From Mediterraneibacter agrestimuris (GTDB lineage: Bacteria; Bacillota; Clostridia; Lachnospirales; Lachnospiraceae), in contig NZ_CALPDG010000028.1 in NCBI RefSeq assembly GCF_943193195.1, forward strand, positions 1-51,833: 51,833 bases of DNA. The letters are read 5' to 3'. Under the pieces are notes generated by a model, which ran no database searches, was not told where the DNA came from, and saw only the letters and a list, made by a program, of their open reading frames with translations. Both the position numbers and the translations under genes were made by a program. Positions 1 through 7,720 of this stretch are shown in pieces. Positions within the stretch are counted from its first letter, which is position 1, and each line of letters opens with the position of its first letter.

Positions 1-55
1 CAACAGATAACCCTGTTCGAATACTTTAAAATAGCGGATTGTGGGGCATGAGGAA

Positions 56-78
56 TTAAAAAATGGGGAAACTCAAAA
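56..78 (+). repeat. 23-bp block shared with the rqcH promoter region
   Basis: This block, with core AAAAAATGGGGAAACTC, is identical to the reverse complement of 51757-51779. Here it ends 36 nt before the -10 box of the lysA promoter; at the other end of the window it ends 34 nt before the -10 box of rqcH. The equal placement suggests a shared upstream element (UP element or regulator site) rather than a chance match. Its function is unknown. Confidence 0.6.
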
Positions 79-91
79 TCGGATTTTTATA

Positions 92-120
92 TGGAAAAAG
101 CGAAATCATTATGCTATAAT
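92..120 (+). promoter_or_regulatory. lysA promoter, extended -10
   Basis: A weak -35 (TGGAAA, 92-97) lies 17 nt before a perfect -10 (TATAAT, 115-120) that carries the TG extension (TGC at 112-114). The start site should fall near 127, leaving a leader of about 33 nt. That is too short for a lysine riboswitch. Confidence 0.65.
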
Positions 121-159
121 GAGATGATTTATACGGTCTGATGATAAAGGAGAAAGAGG

Positions 160-1428
160 ATGAAAAAGAGACCATTTGTAACAAAAGAGCAGTTGGATGA
201 AATTGTAAAGACATATCCGACACCCTTTCATTTGTATGATGAGAAAGGGATCCGGGCAAATGTAAAGGCGCTAAAAGAAGCTTTTTCATGGAATCCGGGG
301 TTTAAAGAATATTTTGCAGTTAAAGCAACACCGAATCCGTTTTTGATACAGATTCTTCAGGAATACGGCTGCGGCTGTGATTGTTCTTCTTATACAGAGC
401 TTATGATTTCAGAGGCGGTCGGAGCAGTGGGAGAGGATATTATGTTTTCTTCTAATGAGACTCCGGCAGAGGAATTTGTCTATGCAGATAAACTGGGGGC
501 AATCATTAATCTGGATGATTTTACTCATATAGAATTTTTGGAGAAAACACTCGGACATATTCCTGAGACAATCAGCTGCCGTTTCAATCCAGGTGGATTG
601 TTTAAAATCAGTAATGATATTATGGATAATCCAGGGGATTCTAAGTATGGAATGACGCCAGAGCAGATTGTTGAGGCATTCAAAGTGCTTAAGAGCAAGG
701 GAGCAAAGGAATTTGGACTTCATGCATTTCTTGCCAGCAATACGGTGACAAATGAATATTACCCGATGCTTGCCAAAATACTCTTTGAGCAGGCTGTAAA
801 ATTACAGAAAGAAACAGGGGTACACATTAAGTTTATCAACTTGTCCGGCGGAATTGGTATTCCGTATACACCAGATCAGGAGCCGAACGATATCCGCATT
901 ATCGGAGATGGAGTGCGCCGTGTTTATGAAGAAGTTCTTGTTCCGGCAGGTATGGGAGATTTGGCAATATATACCGAGTTGGGACGTTACATGATGGGAC
1001 CTTACGGCTGTCTGGTAACGACTGCTATTCATGAGAAGCATACTTATAAAGAATATATTGGTGTGGATGCCTGCGCAGTCAATCTGATGCGTCCGGCTAT
1101 GTACGGGGCATATCATCATATTACCGTTATGGGAAAAGAGGAACAGTCGTGTGACCATCAGTATGACGTGGTGGGATCACTTTGTGAGAACAATGATAAG
1201 TTTGCAATCGACCGGATGCTTCCTAAGATTGAAAAGGGAGATTATCTTGTGATCCATGATACAGGAGCGCATGGATTTTCTATGGGATACAGTTATAACG
1301 GAAAATTAAAATCAGCAGAAATTCTTTTGAAAGAGGATGGGAGTACACAGCTGATACGCCGTGCGGAAACTCCGGCAGACTATTTTGCAACATTTGATTG
1401 TTTTGAGATAAGAGATAAATTGATTTGA
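160..1428 (+). CDS. lysA: Diaminopimelate decarboxylase (PLP, fold type III)
   Basis: A 422-aa protein of the alanine racemase/DAP decarboxylase family, which uses PLP to convert meso-diaminopimelate to lysine. The N-terminal TIM barrel carries the PLP lysine in YFAVKATPNP (K55). Further family landmarks are the SGGIGIPY loop, GRYMMGPYG, and a C-terminal CENNDKFA segment in place of the more usual ESGD-type motif, followed by DTGAHGFSMGYSYNG. The length matches LysA. The start is set by AAAGGAG at 146-152, 7 nt from the ATG. The gene stands alone, followed by a tRNA. The CENND variant leaves some room for a related amino-acid decarboxylase specificity, although the overall match favours LysA. 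Confidence 0.85.
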   Translation: MKKRPFVTKEQLDEIVKTYPTPFHLYDEKGIRANVKALKEAFSWNPGFKEYFAVKATPNPFLIQILQEYGCGCDCSSYTELMISEAVGAVGEDIMFSSNETPAEEFVYADKLGAIINLDDFTHIEFLEKTLGHIPETISCRFNPGGLFKISNDIMDNPGDSKYGMTPEQIVEAFKVLKSKGAKEFGLHAFLASNTVTNEYYPMLAKILFEQAVKLQKETGVHIKFINLSGGIGIPYTPDQEPNDIRIIGDGVRRVYEEVLVPAGMGDLAIYTELGRYMMGPYGCLVTTAIHEKHTYKEYIGVDACAVNLMRPAMYGAYHHITVMGKEEQSCDHQYDVVGSLCENNDKFAIDRMLPKIEKGDYLVIHDTGAHGFSMGYSYNGKLKSAEILLKEDGSTQLIRRAETPADYFATFDCFEIRDKLI

Positions 1429-1537
1429 ATTTATATTTTGAATATCTTGTTAATAAAAAATTGGTTGAGTGAAAAGGTTAAGTGCATGAGGGTGGAATTT
1501 AGAATTTAGAATTTCATTCAAGGGTAGAAAAAAGTTC

Positions 1538-1566
1538 TTGCATTATCTGGCAGAATATGCTATGAT
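1538..1566 (+). promoter_or_regulatory. tRNA-Leu promoter
   Basis: TTGCAT (1538-1543), a 17-nt spacer and TATGAT (1561-1566) with a TG extension at 1558-1559. The predicted start near 1573 gives a 5' leader of about 30 nt before the mature tRNA, to be removed by RNase P. Confidence 0.6.
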
Positions 1567-1604
1567 ATAAAACGGTTTGAAGAGGATGATATTCAAGCCG
1601 TTAA

Positions 1605-1687
1605 GCGGATGTGGCGGAATGGCAGACGCACAAGACTCAAAATCTTGCGGGGGTGACCTCGTGTGGGTTCAAGTCCCACCATCCGCA
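1605..1687 (+). tRNA. tRNA-Leu (anticodon CAA)
   Basis: An 83-nt class II tRNA. The acceptor stem pairs GCGGATG with CATCCGC and has discriminator A. The anticodon stem is CAAGA/TCTTG around loop CTCAAAA, so the anticodon is CAA at 1638-1640, reading UUG. A long variable arm (GCGGGGGTGACCTCGT) and the T arm GTGGGTTCAAGTCCCAC follow. The 3' CCA is not encoded, so CCA-adding enzyme is required. Confidence 0.97.
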
Positions 1688-1693
1688 TTAGAA

Positions 1694-1736
1694 GGCGCGA
1701 GGCAGAACGTAAGTAGTTCAGGCTTTGCGCCGTTTT
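1694..1736 (+). terminator. Stem-loop after tRNA-Leu
   Basis: GGCGCGAGGC (1694-1703) pairs with GCTTTGCGCC (1722-1731) using G-U pairs, and the stem is extended by GAAC/GTTC around a 7-nt loop. It is followed by GTTTT. It is probably the first terminator or a 3' processing hairpin of the tRNA transcript. Confidence 0.55.
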
Positions 1737-1753
1737 GCGCAGTTAATTGAATT

Positions 1754-1792
1754 CACCGGATACTGTGATGAGCGGTTGTCTGGTGTTTTTTT
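1754..1792 (+). terminator. Intrinsic terminator before aroE
   Basis: CACCGGATA (1754-1762) pairs with TGTCTGGTG (1777-1785) and is followed directly by seven T. It is the second hairpin in series after the tRNA and should separate tRNA-Leu from aroE. Confidence 0.7.
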
Positions 1793-1869
1793 ATGATATA
1801 AGAAATTTTTGAGGGGATTCTGTGAAGTGCGAAGCAGGTGAAACGAAAGAAAGTGAAAGGGGAGCATTT

Positions 1870-2739
1870 ATGAGTGACAGAATTACCGGGAATACAAGGC
1901 TTACAGGGCTTTTGGGCAGTCCTGTGGCACACAGTATTTCTCCGATGATGCACAATGAAGCATTTAAGAAACTTGGACTGGATTATGCATATCTGGCATT
2001 TGATGTGGGAACAGAAAAATTGGCAGCAGCAGTGGAAGGGCTGAAAGTGCTGAACGTAAGAGGATTCAATCTGACGATGCCAGATAAGAATCTGATGTGT
2101 ACACTTTGTGATAAGCTGTCTCCGGCAGCGGAAATCATTGGTGCAGTCAATACGGTTGTGAATGATGATGGTGTACTTACAGGACATACGACAGATGGAA
2201 CCGGATATATGATGTCATTAAAAAATGCGGGATATGATATCATTGGAAAGAAGATGACGATTTTGGGTGCCGGAGGCGCAGGAACTTCAATTCTTGTACA
2301 GGCGGCGTTGGATGGTGCAGCGGAGATTGCGGTGTTTAACAGAAGAACGCCGTTTTTTGAACGGACGCAGGAGATCATTGGGAAGCTGAAAGAACGAACG
2401 AAGTGCAGAATCCGGTTATATGATTATGAGGATCCGTCATTGCTTCGCAGGGAGATCAGTGAAAGTGTGATTCTGATAAACGCGACGTCTTTGGGGATGG
2501 CGCCAAATGTGGATGCATGTATCATACAAGATCCTTCAATGCTTCATCCGGAGCTGATCGTATCAGATGTGATTTATAATCCAAGGGAAACAAAGCTTTT
2601 GCGGATGGCAAAAGAGATCGGATGTCCGACTTTTAACGGAATGTATATGCTGTTGTATCAGGGAGCGGAAGCATTTCAGATATGGACAGGACAGGAGATG
2701 CCGGTGGAGCATATTAAAAATATGTTTTTCTGTTCATAA
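1870..2739 (+). CDS. aroE: Shikimate dehydrogenase, YdiB-type
   Basis: Reduces 3-dehydroshikimate to shikimate, the fourth step of the chorismate pathway. The 289-aa product shows the substrate motif GSPVAHSISP (16-25), the catalytic lysine in NLTMPDK (K73), TTDGTGYM with D109, and the Rossmann loop GAGGAGTS (133-140). The spacing and wording (TDGTGYM, FNRR, YNPRETKLL, YQGAEAF..WTG) resemble the quinate/shikimate dehydrogenase YdiB more than the short enteric AroE. The ATG at 1870 follows AAAGGGGAG by 7 nt; the in-frame GTG at 1822 lacks a comparable site and would add 16 non-conserved residues. Other aromatic pathway genes in the window (DAHP synthase, pheA) lie elsewhere, so there is no aro operon here. 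Confidence 0.9.
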   Translation: MSDRITGNTRLTGLLGSPVAHSISPMMHNEAFKKLGLDYAYLAFDVGTEKLAAAVEGLKVLNVRGFNLTMPDKNLMCTLCDKLSPAAEIIGAVNTVVNDDGVLTGHTTDGTGYMMSLKNAGYDIIGKKMTILGAGGAGTSILVQAALDGAAEIAVFNRRTPFFERTQEIIGKLKERTKCRIRLYDYEDPSLLRREISESVILINATSLGMAPNVDACIIQDPSMLHPELIVSDVIYNPRETKLLRMAKEIGCPTFNGMYMLLYQGAEAFQIWTGQEMPVEHIKNMFFCS

Positions 2740-2741
2740 AA

Positions 2742-2801
2742 AGAGGAGTATCAAAATATTTTGATTGTTTTAAATATTTTGAATGCTCCTCTATATTTTT
2801 T
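2742..2801 (+). terminator. Bidirectional terminator between aroE and the HAD phosphatase
   Basis: A long stem of about 19 bp runs from AGAGGAG (2742-2748) to GCTCCTCT (2785-2792), followed by ATATTTTTTG. On the minus strand the same stem is followed by TTTTTAT. It therefore serves both convergent genes. Confidence 0.85.
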
Positions 2802-2835
2802 GTATTCAGTGTAGTAAATGTGCAGATAGTAACGT

Positions 2836-3456
2836 TTATAATTCCATGTTTAATAATTCTGAAATGGAATCAATCTTTGTTTCAGCCTCAGGAACATCTC
2901 CGAATCCGTAAGCAGCAAAGATGAACGGGATTTTTGCTTCTTTGCAGGCATCTGCATCCCCTTGTGTGTCACCGATGTAAACGACATCATTCAGATTGTT
3001 GCGTTCCATCAGGGTACGGATCGTCTGTCCTTTGGAAGTCAGTGTCTGTCCATAGCAGAGGGTATCTTTAAAATAGTCTTTCAGACCACAGGTTCTTAAA
3101 AGTATTTCTATATAACCACATTGGCAATTACTTACAATATACAGATTTGTCCTGCGGGAGAGCATCTGTATGGTTTCGGCAGCACCGTCATACAGTGTAC
3201 CCGGTTTTTCTTCCAAAAGTGCATTTTCATATTGGAAACACAAGTCTCCGATTCGTTTCTGTTCTGTATCGGTAAGCTGTGGGAAAAGAGCCTGATATAT
3301 CTGCTCCATTGTTTTCCCGAACAGAGTTTTAAGACGTTCGCCGTCTATTGTGATATCCAGATTGGAGCCATCGCGAATTGCCTTGTTCCATGATTCTGCA
3401 ACGGTATCTGTGGAATCCCAAAGGGTTCCGTCTACATCAAATATAATTCCATCCAT
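2836..3456 (-). CDS. HAD-superfamily phosphatase, Gph-like
   Basis: A 206-aa subfamily IA haloacid dehalogenase hydrolase. Motif I is FDVDGTLWD at the N-terminus (nucleophile and acid/base Asp), motif II is IVSN, motif III is the lysine in TLTSKGQT, and motif IV is YIGDTQGDADACK. A helical cap sits between motifs I and II. The nearest named relatives are phosphoglycolate phosphatases, but the substrate cannot be read from sequence. The start at 3456 follows GGAGG (3464-3468) by 7 nt; upstream in-frame codons translate repeat sequence and are not used. The gene is convergent with aroE. Its 5' region is built from decayed 111-bp repeat units. Confidence 0.85.
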   Translation of the reverse strand: MDGIIFDVDGTLWDSTDTVAESWNKAIRDGSNLDITIDGERLKTLFGKTMEQIYQALFPQLTDTEQKRIGDLCFQYENALLEEKPGTLYDGAAETIQMLSRRTNLYIVSNCQCGYIEILLRTCGLKDYFKDTLCYGQTLTSKGQTIRTLMERNNLNDVVYIGDTQGDADACKEAKIPFIFAAYGFGDVPEAETKIDSISELLNMEL

Positions 3457-3483
3457 AATTGTACCTCCATTATATGTTGTTAC

Positions 3484-3508
3484 AGACCTTGCAGTAAATG
3501 CAAAGTCC
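3484..3508 (-). repeat. Decayed 111-bp-family hairpin (copy A)
   Basis: On the minus strand GGACTTTGC, a 7-nt loop and GCAAGGTCT, followed by GTAAC. It matches the first hairpin of the 111-bp repeat at 42012 and 42671. It lies directly upstream of the HAD phosphatase ribosome binding site, about 114 bp from copy B in the same orientation. Confidence 0.5.
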
Positions 3509-3589
3509 GATGTTAAACTGCTGTCAACCATAACTATAACACAAAAGGGCAAAACTGCAAAAATAAATTTTCTATTTTCCCAACACGCA

Positions 3590-3625
3590 TTTTTACGGAG
3601 TTTTGCAGCAAGTGCAAACCCACAT
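3590..3625 (-). repeat. Decayed 111-bp-family hairpin (copy B)
   Basis: On the minus strand a GTTTGC arm, the loop ACTTGCT, then GCAAAACTCCGTAAAAATG, followed by TTGGGAAAATAGAA. This matches the family's CTTGCTG core and its conserved TCCGTAAAAATATG tail. The spacing to copy A approximates one repeat unit, so 3484-3625 may be a degenerate tandem pair. Confidence 0.5.
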
Positions 3626-3709
3626 GGGTGGACTGGGGTAGATGTATGAAGAGAATTGTGTTATACTTCCGTTATGTAGATTCATCAGACAAGATAGGAG
3701 AAGTATAGT

Positions 3710-3991
3710 ATGAACGTAATGCCCGTTTCGGAATTAATAGAGAAAGTTACGGAAATCTGTAAGGAAAATGGCGTAAGGGGACTGGAGCTATTTGGATCTT
3801 TTGCGACTGGTACGGCAACTGATACCAGTGATATTGATTTTGTTGTATATGGCTGTAAAGATGTGCTGAGACTGGAACAGGCGCTGGAAGACATTGAAAC
3901 ACTTCGCAAGATAGATATTTTTGATTATGACAGTATTCATAATGAGTTTTTATTGGAGGATATTAAGAAATATGGAAAGAAAATATATTAA
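3710..3991 (+). CDS. MNT nucleotidyltransferase, probable antitoxin
   Basis: A 93-aa minimal nucleotidyltransferase of the pol-beta fold. It carries the exact GS-X10-DXD signature (G29-S30, D41, D43) that binds Mg-NTP. In characterised HEPN/MNT modules this protein neutralises the HEPN toxin by transferring AMP to a tyrosine beside its active site. AGGAG (3696-3700) precedes the ATG by 9 nt. Its 3' end overlaps the HEPN gene by 20 nt, which implies translational coupling. The antitoxin role is inferred from the signature and the gene pairing. Confidence 0.85.
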   Translation: MNVMPVSELIEKVTEICKENGVRGLELFGSFATGTATDTSDIDFVVYGCKDVLRLEQALEDIETLRKIDIFDYDSIHNEFLLEDIKKYGKKIY

Positions 3992-4373
3992 TCGATACCA
4001 TACATTTTGCAGGAGTATGAAGAATCTGGAAAAAAGCCGGATGGCAGATCCAAGTGCGGATTTTGTTCTGGCTGCTACCGTTTTGAACTTTAATCTTACG
4101 TTTGATATAGCATGGAAGGTTATGAAGGATATACTTGTAAAACAGATGGGAATATTGGATTTTGCAATGGGATCGCCAAGGGAAACCTTACAGCAGGCAT
4201 TTACAAATGGGATTATCGAAGATGATCAATGGATGCGGATGTTGAAAGATAGAAATCAATTGGCACATGATTATGACGGAACGTTTGCGGCGGAAAAATT
4301 TCGAGACATTGTTCAGATATATTATGCGCTGTTTGAGCAATTAAAAAATAAGTGTGAGAAATATTATATTTAA
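3972..4373 (+). CDS. HEPN-fold partner, HI0074 family, probable RNase toxin
   Basis: A 133-aa mostly helical protein of the HI0074 nucleotidyltransferase-substrate-binding family (HEPN fold). Near the C-terminus it contains RNQLAHDY, which fits RX4HXY exactly (R94, H99, Y101). In characterised HEPN toxins the R and H form the RNase site and the Y is the residue AMPylated by the MNT partner. ATG 3972 is chosen because it follows GGAGGA (3955-3960) and starts the conserved region; upstream in-frame sequence overlaps the MNT gene more deeply and is not family-like. HI0074 proteins were first described as substrate-binding partners, so an RNase activity is inference. Confidence 0.8.
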   Translation: MERKYINRYHTFCRSMKNLEKSRMADPSADFVLAATVLNFNLTFDIAWKVMKDILVKQMGILDFAMGSPRETLQQAFTNGIIEDDQWMRMLKDRNQLAHDYDGTFAAEKFRDIVQIYYALFEQLKNKCEKYYI

Positions 4374-4484
4374 GTTGATAATGCTGCAAAGACACTTTTA
4401 AAAAGATTCCTTTTAGTGTATACTAAACTGGGATTTAAGGAAGTTCTAGAAGACGGGTTATGAAACCAGCGAGGTATTCGATTT

Positions 4485-7100
4485 ATGAGCGATAAAATAG
4501 TTTTGATTGATGGACATAGTATCTTGAACCGTGCATTTTACGGCGTGCCAGATCTGACCAATGCAGAAGGACTGCATACCAATGCGATTTATGGATTTTT
4601 GAATATTATGTTTAAGATTCTGGATGAGGAGAAGCCGGAATATCTGACTGTGACTTTTGATGTGCACGCACCGACCTTCCGGCATGAGATGTTTGCAGAG
4701 TATAAGGGTACCAGAAAGCCTATGGCGGAAGAGCTTCGCCAGCAGGTACCGGTAATGAAGGAAGTTCTGCAGGCAATGGGGATTGCTACGATAGAAAAAG
4801 CGGGACTGGAAGCAGATGATCTGCTGGGGACGATTTCCCGTATCTGTGAAGAAAAGGGGATGGAAGTGTCTATTATTTCCGGAGACAGAGACACACTGCA
4901 GCTTGCTACAGAGCGTGTGAAAATCCGGATTCCGAAGACAAAACAGGGACGTACCGAGGTGGAGGACTACTATGCGGCGGACGTTCAGGAGAAGATGGGA
5001 GTCACCCCGGTTGAATTTATTGATGTAAAAGCATTGATGGGAGACACTTCGGATAACATTCCGGGCGTGCCAGGTGTGGGAGAGAAGACAGCGACCAAGA
5101 TTATTGCGGAATATGGCTCTATTGAAAATGCGTATGCTCATGCAGAAGAATTAAAACCGCCGAGAGCGAGCAAGAATATACAAGAATTCTGGGAGCAGGC
5201 ATGTATGAGCAAGACGCTTGCAACCATTGATACCTATGCGGAGATCACGTTTGATCTGGAGAATGCACGGTATGGCGATCCATATACAAAGGAAGCCCAT
5301 GATTATTTCCAGAGGCTTCAGTTTAAAAATCTTTTGAATCGGTTTGATGTGGAATCTACGGCCAACAATGTAGAAGAATACTTTCGGGAAGTAACTGACA
5401 GGGCAGAGATGGAGAAGATTTTTGCAGAAGCAAAGCAGGCGGAGACTGTGGGCGTGTCCATTTCCAAAGATGCGGGAAATGTACTGCCCTTATTTGCACA
5501 TGAGTCGGGATACGGACGGATCGCAATTGCTTATGGAAATGAGAAGATTTATTCAATTCCATGTGATATGGATGTGACGATGGACAAATTGTTTGAAATG
5601 CTGCGGGAGATCTCTGGCACGGCGAAACAGTTTGTTATGTTTGACATGAAAACGTATCTTCCGGTTGTTCCGGTACAGAAACCCGAGCATTGCTTTGACG
5701 GAACAGTTGCAGCATACCTTCTGAATCCTTTGAAGAATGATTATACTTACGAAGACGTGGCAAGGGAGCAGTTGAATCTCATCATAGACGAGAACACAGA
5801 TGAGATGAAATATTCCTGTTATGAGGCATATACCGCATTTGCGTCTGTGCAGCCTTTGACAGAGAAGCTAAAAGAGACGGGCATGTATGAACTGTTCACG
5901 GATATTGAGATGCCGCTGTTATTTACGCTGTATGATATGGAACGGGCAGGGGTTCAGGTCGAGGCAGATGAACTGAAGGAGTATGGCGGGCAGCTGGGCA
6001 GCAGAATTGTGGAATTGGAAAAAGAGATTTATGAACTGGCGGGTGAGGCTTTTAATATCAATTCTCCAAAGCAGCTGGGTGTCATTTTATTTGAAAAGAT
6101 GGCGCTGCCGGGCGGCAAGAAGACAAAGACCGGATATTCCACCGCGGCGGATGTGTTGGAGAAGCTGGCTCCGGAGGCTCCGGTTGTAGATAAAATATTG
6201 GAATATCGGCAGTTGACCAAGTTAAAATCAACATATGCAGATGGATTGGCGAATTACATCGGTTCAGACGGAAGGATTCATGGGAAATTTAATCAGACCA
6301 TTACGGCTACCGGACGTATCAGCAGTACGGAGCCGAATTTACAGAACATTCCGGTGCGGATGGAACTGGGAAGGCTGATCCGAAAGGTTTTTGTGCCGCG
6401 GAATGGTTATATATTTCTGGATGCGGATTACTCGCAGATTGAGCTTCGGATTCTGGCGCATTGTTCTGGAGATGAACAGTTGATCGGTGCATACAGGGAA
6501 GCACAGGATATTCACCGGCTGACGGCGTCACAGGTATTTCATATTCCGTTTGACGAAGTGACAGATCTGCAGAGAAGGAATGCAAAAGCAGTAAACTTCG
6601 GCATTGTGTATGGGATCAGTTCGTTTGGACTGAGTCAGGATCTGAGTATTACGAGAAAAGAGGCGGCTCAATATATTGACAGTTACTTTGAAACCTATCC
6701 GGGAATCAAACAGTTTCTGGATGAACAGGTGGCGCACGCCAAGGAGAACGGATATGTGTCGACTTTGTTCGGACGCCGCAGACCTGTGCCTGAATTGAAA
6801 TCCAGCAATTTTATGCAGAGAAGCTTCGGGGAACGTGTAGCGATGAATGCGCCCATTCAGGGAACGGCGGCAGATATTATCAAGATTGCAATGATCGGTG
6901 TGAACAGAGAATTAAAAGAACAAAAACTACAGTCCAGACTAATCCTGCAGGTACATGATGAACTTCTCATTGAAACACATTTGAGCGAAGTGGAGCAAGT
7001 GAAAGCAATATTGCAGAAGCAAATGGAACAGGCGGCGAAGCTGGAGGTTCCATTGATCGCAGACGTTCACTCTGGACAGAACTGGTATGAGGCAAAATAA
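4485..7100 (+). CDS. polA: DNA polymerase I
   Basis: An 871-aa family A polymerase for Okazaki fragment processing and repair. The N-terminal 5'-3' exonuclease/FEN domain (about 1-290) shows ADDLLGTI, SGDRDTLQL and GDTSDNIPGVPGVGEKTA. A central 3'-5' exonuclease-like domain has lost the metal-binding DxE (it reads VGVSISKD), so proofreading is probably absent, as in other Firmicute PolI. The polymerase domain has motif A DADYSQIELR, motif B RRNAKAVNFGIVYG and motif C VHDELL. A weak GAGG lies about 11 nt before the ATG. coaE follows 35 nt downstream, a common order in Firmicutes. A TATACT box at 4419-4424 is the likely -10; its -35 is poor. Confidence 0.97.
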   Translation: MSDKIVLIDGHSILNRAFYGVPDLTNAEGLHTNAIYGFLNIMFKILDEEKPEYLTVTFDVHAPTFRHEMFAEYKGTRKPMAEELRQQVPVMKEVLQAMGIATIEKAGLEADDLLGTISRICEEKGMEVSIISGDRDTLQLATERVKIRIPKTKQGRTEVEDYYAADVQEKMGVTPVEFIDVKALMGDTSDNIPGVPGVGEKTATKIIAEYGSIENAYAHAEELKPPRASKNIQEFWEQACMSKTLATIDTYAEITFDLENARYGDPYTKEAHDYFQRLQFKNLLNRFDVESTANNVEEYFREVTDRAEMEKIFAEAKQAETVGVSISKDAGNVLPLFAHESGYGRIAIAYGNEKIYSIPCDMDVTMDKLFEMLREISGTAKQFVMFDMKTYLPVVPVQKPEHCFDGTVAAYLLNPLKNDYTYEDVAREQLNLIIDENTDEMKYSCYEAYTAFASVQPLTEKLKETGMYELFTDIEMPLLFTLYDMERAGVQVEADELKEYGGQLGSRIVELEKEIYELAGEAFNINSPKQLGVILFEKMALPGGKKTKTGYSTAADVLEKLAPEAPVVDKILEYRQLTKLKSTYADGLANYIGSDGRIHGKFNQTITATGRISSTEPNLQNIPVRMELGRLIRKVFVPRNGYIFLDADYSQIELRILAHCSGDEQLIGAYREAQDIHRLTASQVFHIPFDEVTDLQRRNAKAVNFGIVYGISSFGLSQDLSITRKEAAQYIDSYFETYPGIKQFLDEQVAHAKENGYVSTLFGRRRPVPELKSSNFMQRSFGERVAMNAPIQGTAADIIKIAMIGVNRELKEQKLQSRLILQVHDELLIETHLSEVEQVKAILQKQMEQAAKLEVPLIADVHSGQNWYEAK

Positions 7101-7135
7101 GTCGCTTGATATTACAGAAAATAGGAAAAAGTGAA

Positions 7136-7720
7136 ATGAAAGTATTGGGAATTACCGGCGGTGTGGGTTCGGGAAAGAGCTGTGTGCTGGAATATCTAAA
7201 AACCGAATATGGCGCTGTCATATGTCAGTTGGATGAGGTGGCAAAGGCGTTGCAGAAGAAAGGGCAGTCCTGCTACAGCAGGATCGTGGAAGCTTTCGGA
7301 CAGGTGATTTTGACAGATGACGGCGAACTGGACAGGGGGAAGCTTTCGCAGATCGTATTTCGGGATGCAAGCAGGCTGAAGCTGCTGAATACAATTGTCC
7401 ATCCGGCTGTAAAGCAGCAGGTGCAGCGTTATATTTCCGAAGAAAAGGCGAAACGGACATCTTTGTATGTTATTGAAGCGGCGCTTTTGCCAACGGCAGG
7501 GTATGAGGATATTTGTGATGAAATGTGGTATATTTTCGCGGCGGAGGATGTGCGGCGGGAACGTCTGAGGGCATTCCGCGGATATACAGATGAAAAAATA
7601 ACAGATATGATACAGTCTCAGCCGGCGGAAGAGATATTTCGCTTGGCATGTACCGCTGTGATTGATAACAGCGGGGGATTTGAAGAGACGAAGAAACAGA
7701 TAGGAGAGTTACTGATATGA
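7136..7720 (+). CDS. coaE: Dephospho-CoA kinase
   Basis: Phosphorylates dephospho-CoA at the ribose 3'-OH with ATP, the last step of CoA synthesis. The 194-aa protein opens with the P-loop GITGGVGSGKS and keeps the family's LDEVAK (substrate Asp), HPAVK and a LID region with RRERLRAFRGY. ATG 7136 has AGGAAAAAG upstream and places the P-loop at the expected N-terminal position; an in-frame TTG at 7106 is less likely. Its TGA overlaps the next ATG (ATGA at 7717-7720), so the MBL hydrolase is translationally coupled. Confidence 0.95.
   Translation: MKVLGITGGVGSGKSCVLEYLKTEYGAVICQLDEVAKALQKKGQSCYSRIVEAFGQVILTDDGELDRGKLSQIVFRDASRLKLLNTIVHPAVKQQVQRYISEEKAKRTSLYVIEAALLPTAGYEDICDEMWYIFAAEDVRRERLRAFRGYTDEKITDMIQSQPAEEIFRLACTAVIDNSGGFEETKKQIGELLI

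Noticed and set aside
121-159. Lysine riboswitch before lysA
   Set aside because: The leader is about 33 nt and shows none of the conserved aptamer segments.
3457-3475. Promoter for the HAD phosphatase at the TATAAT on the minus strand (3474-3469)
   Set aside because: The start of transcription would fall inside the ribosome binding site and the -35 is poor. The sequence belongs to the repeat-derived region.
4485-7100. Proofreading-deficient polA as a novelty
   Set aside because: Loss of the 3'-5' exonuclease motif is common in Firmicute PolI, so it is noted in the gene entry only.
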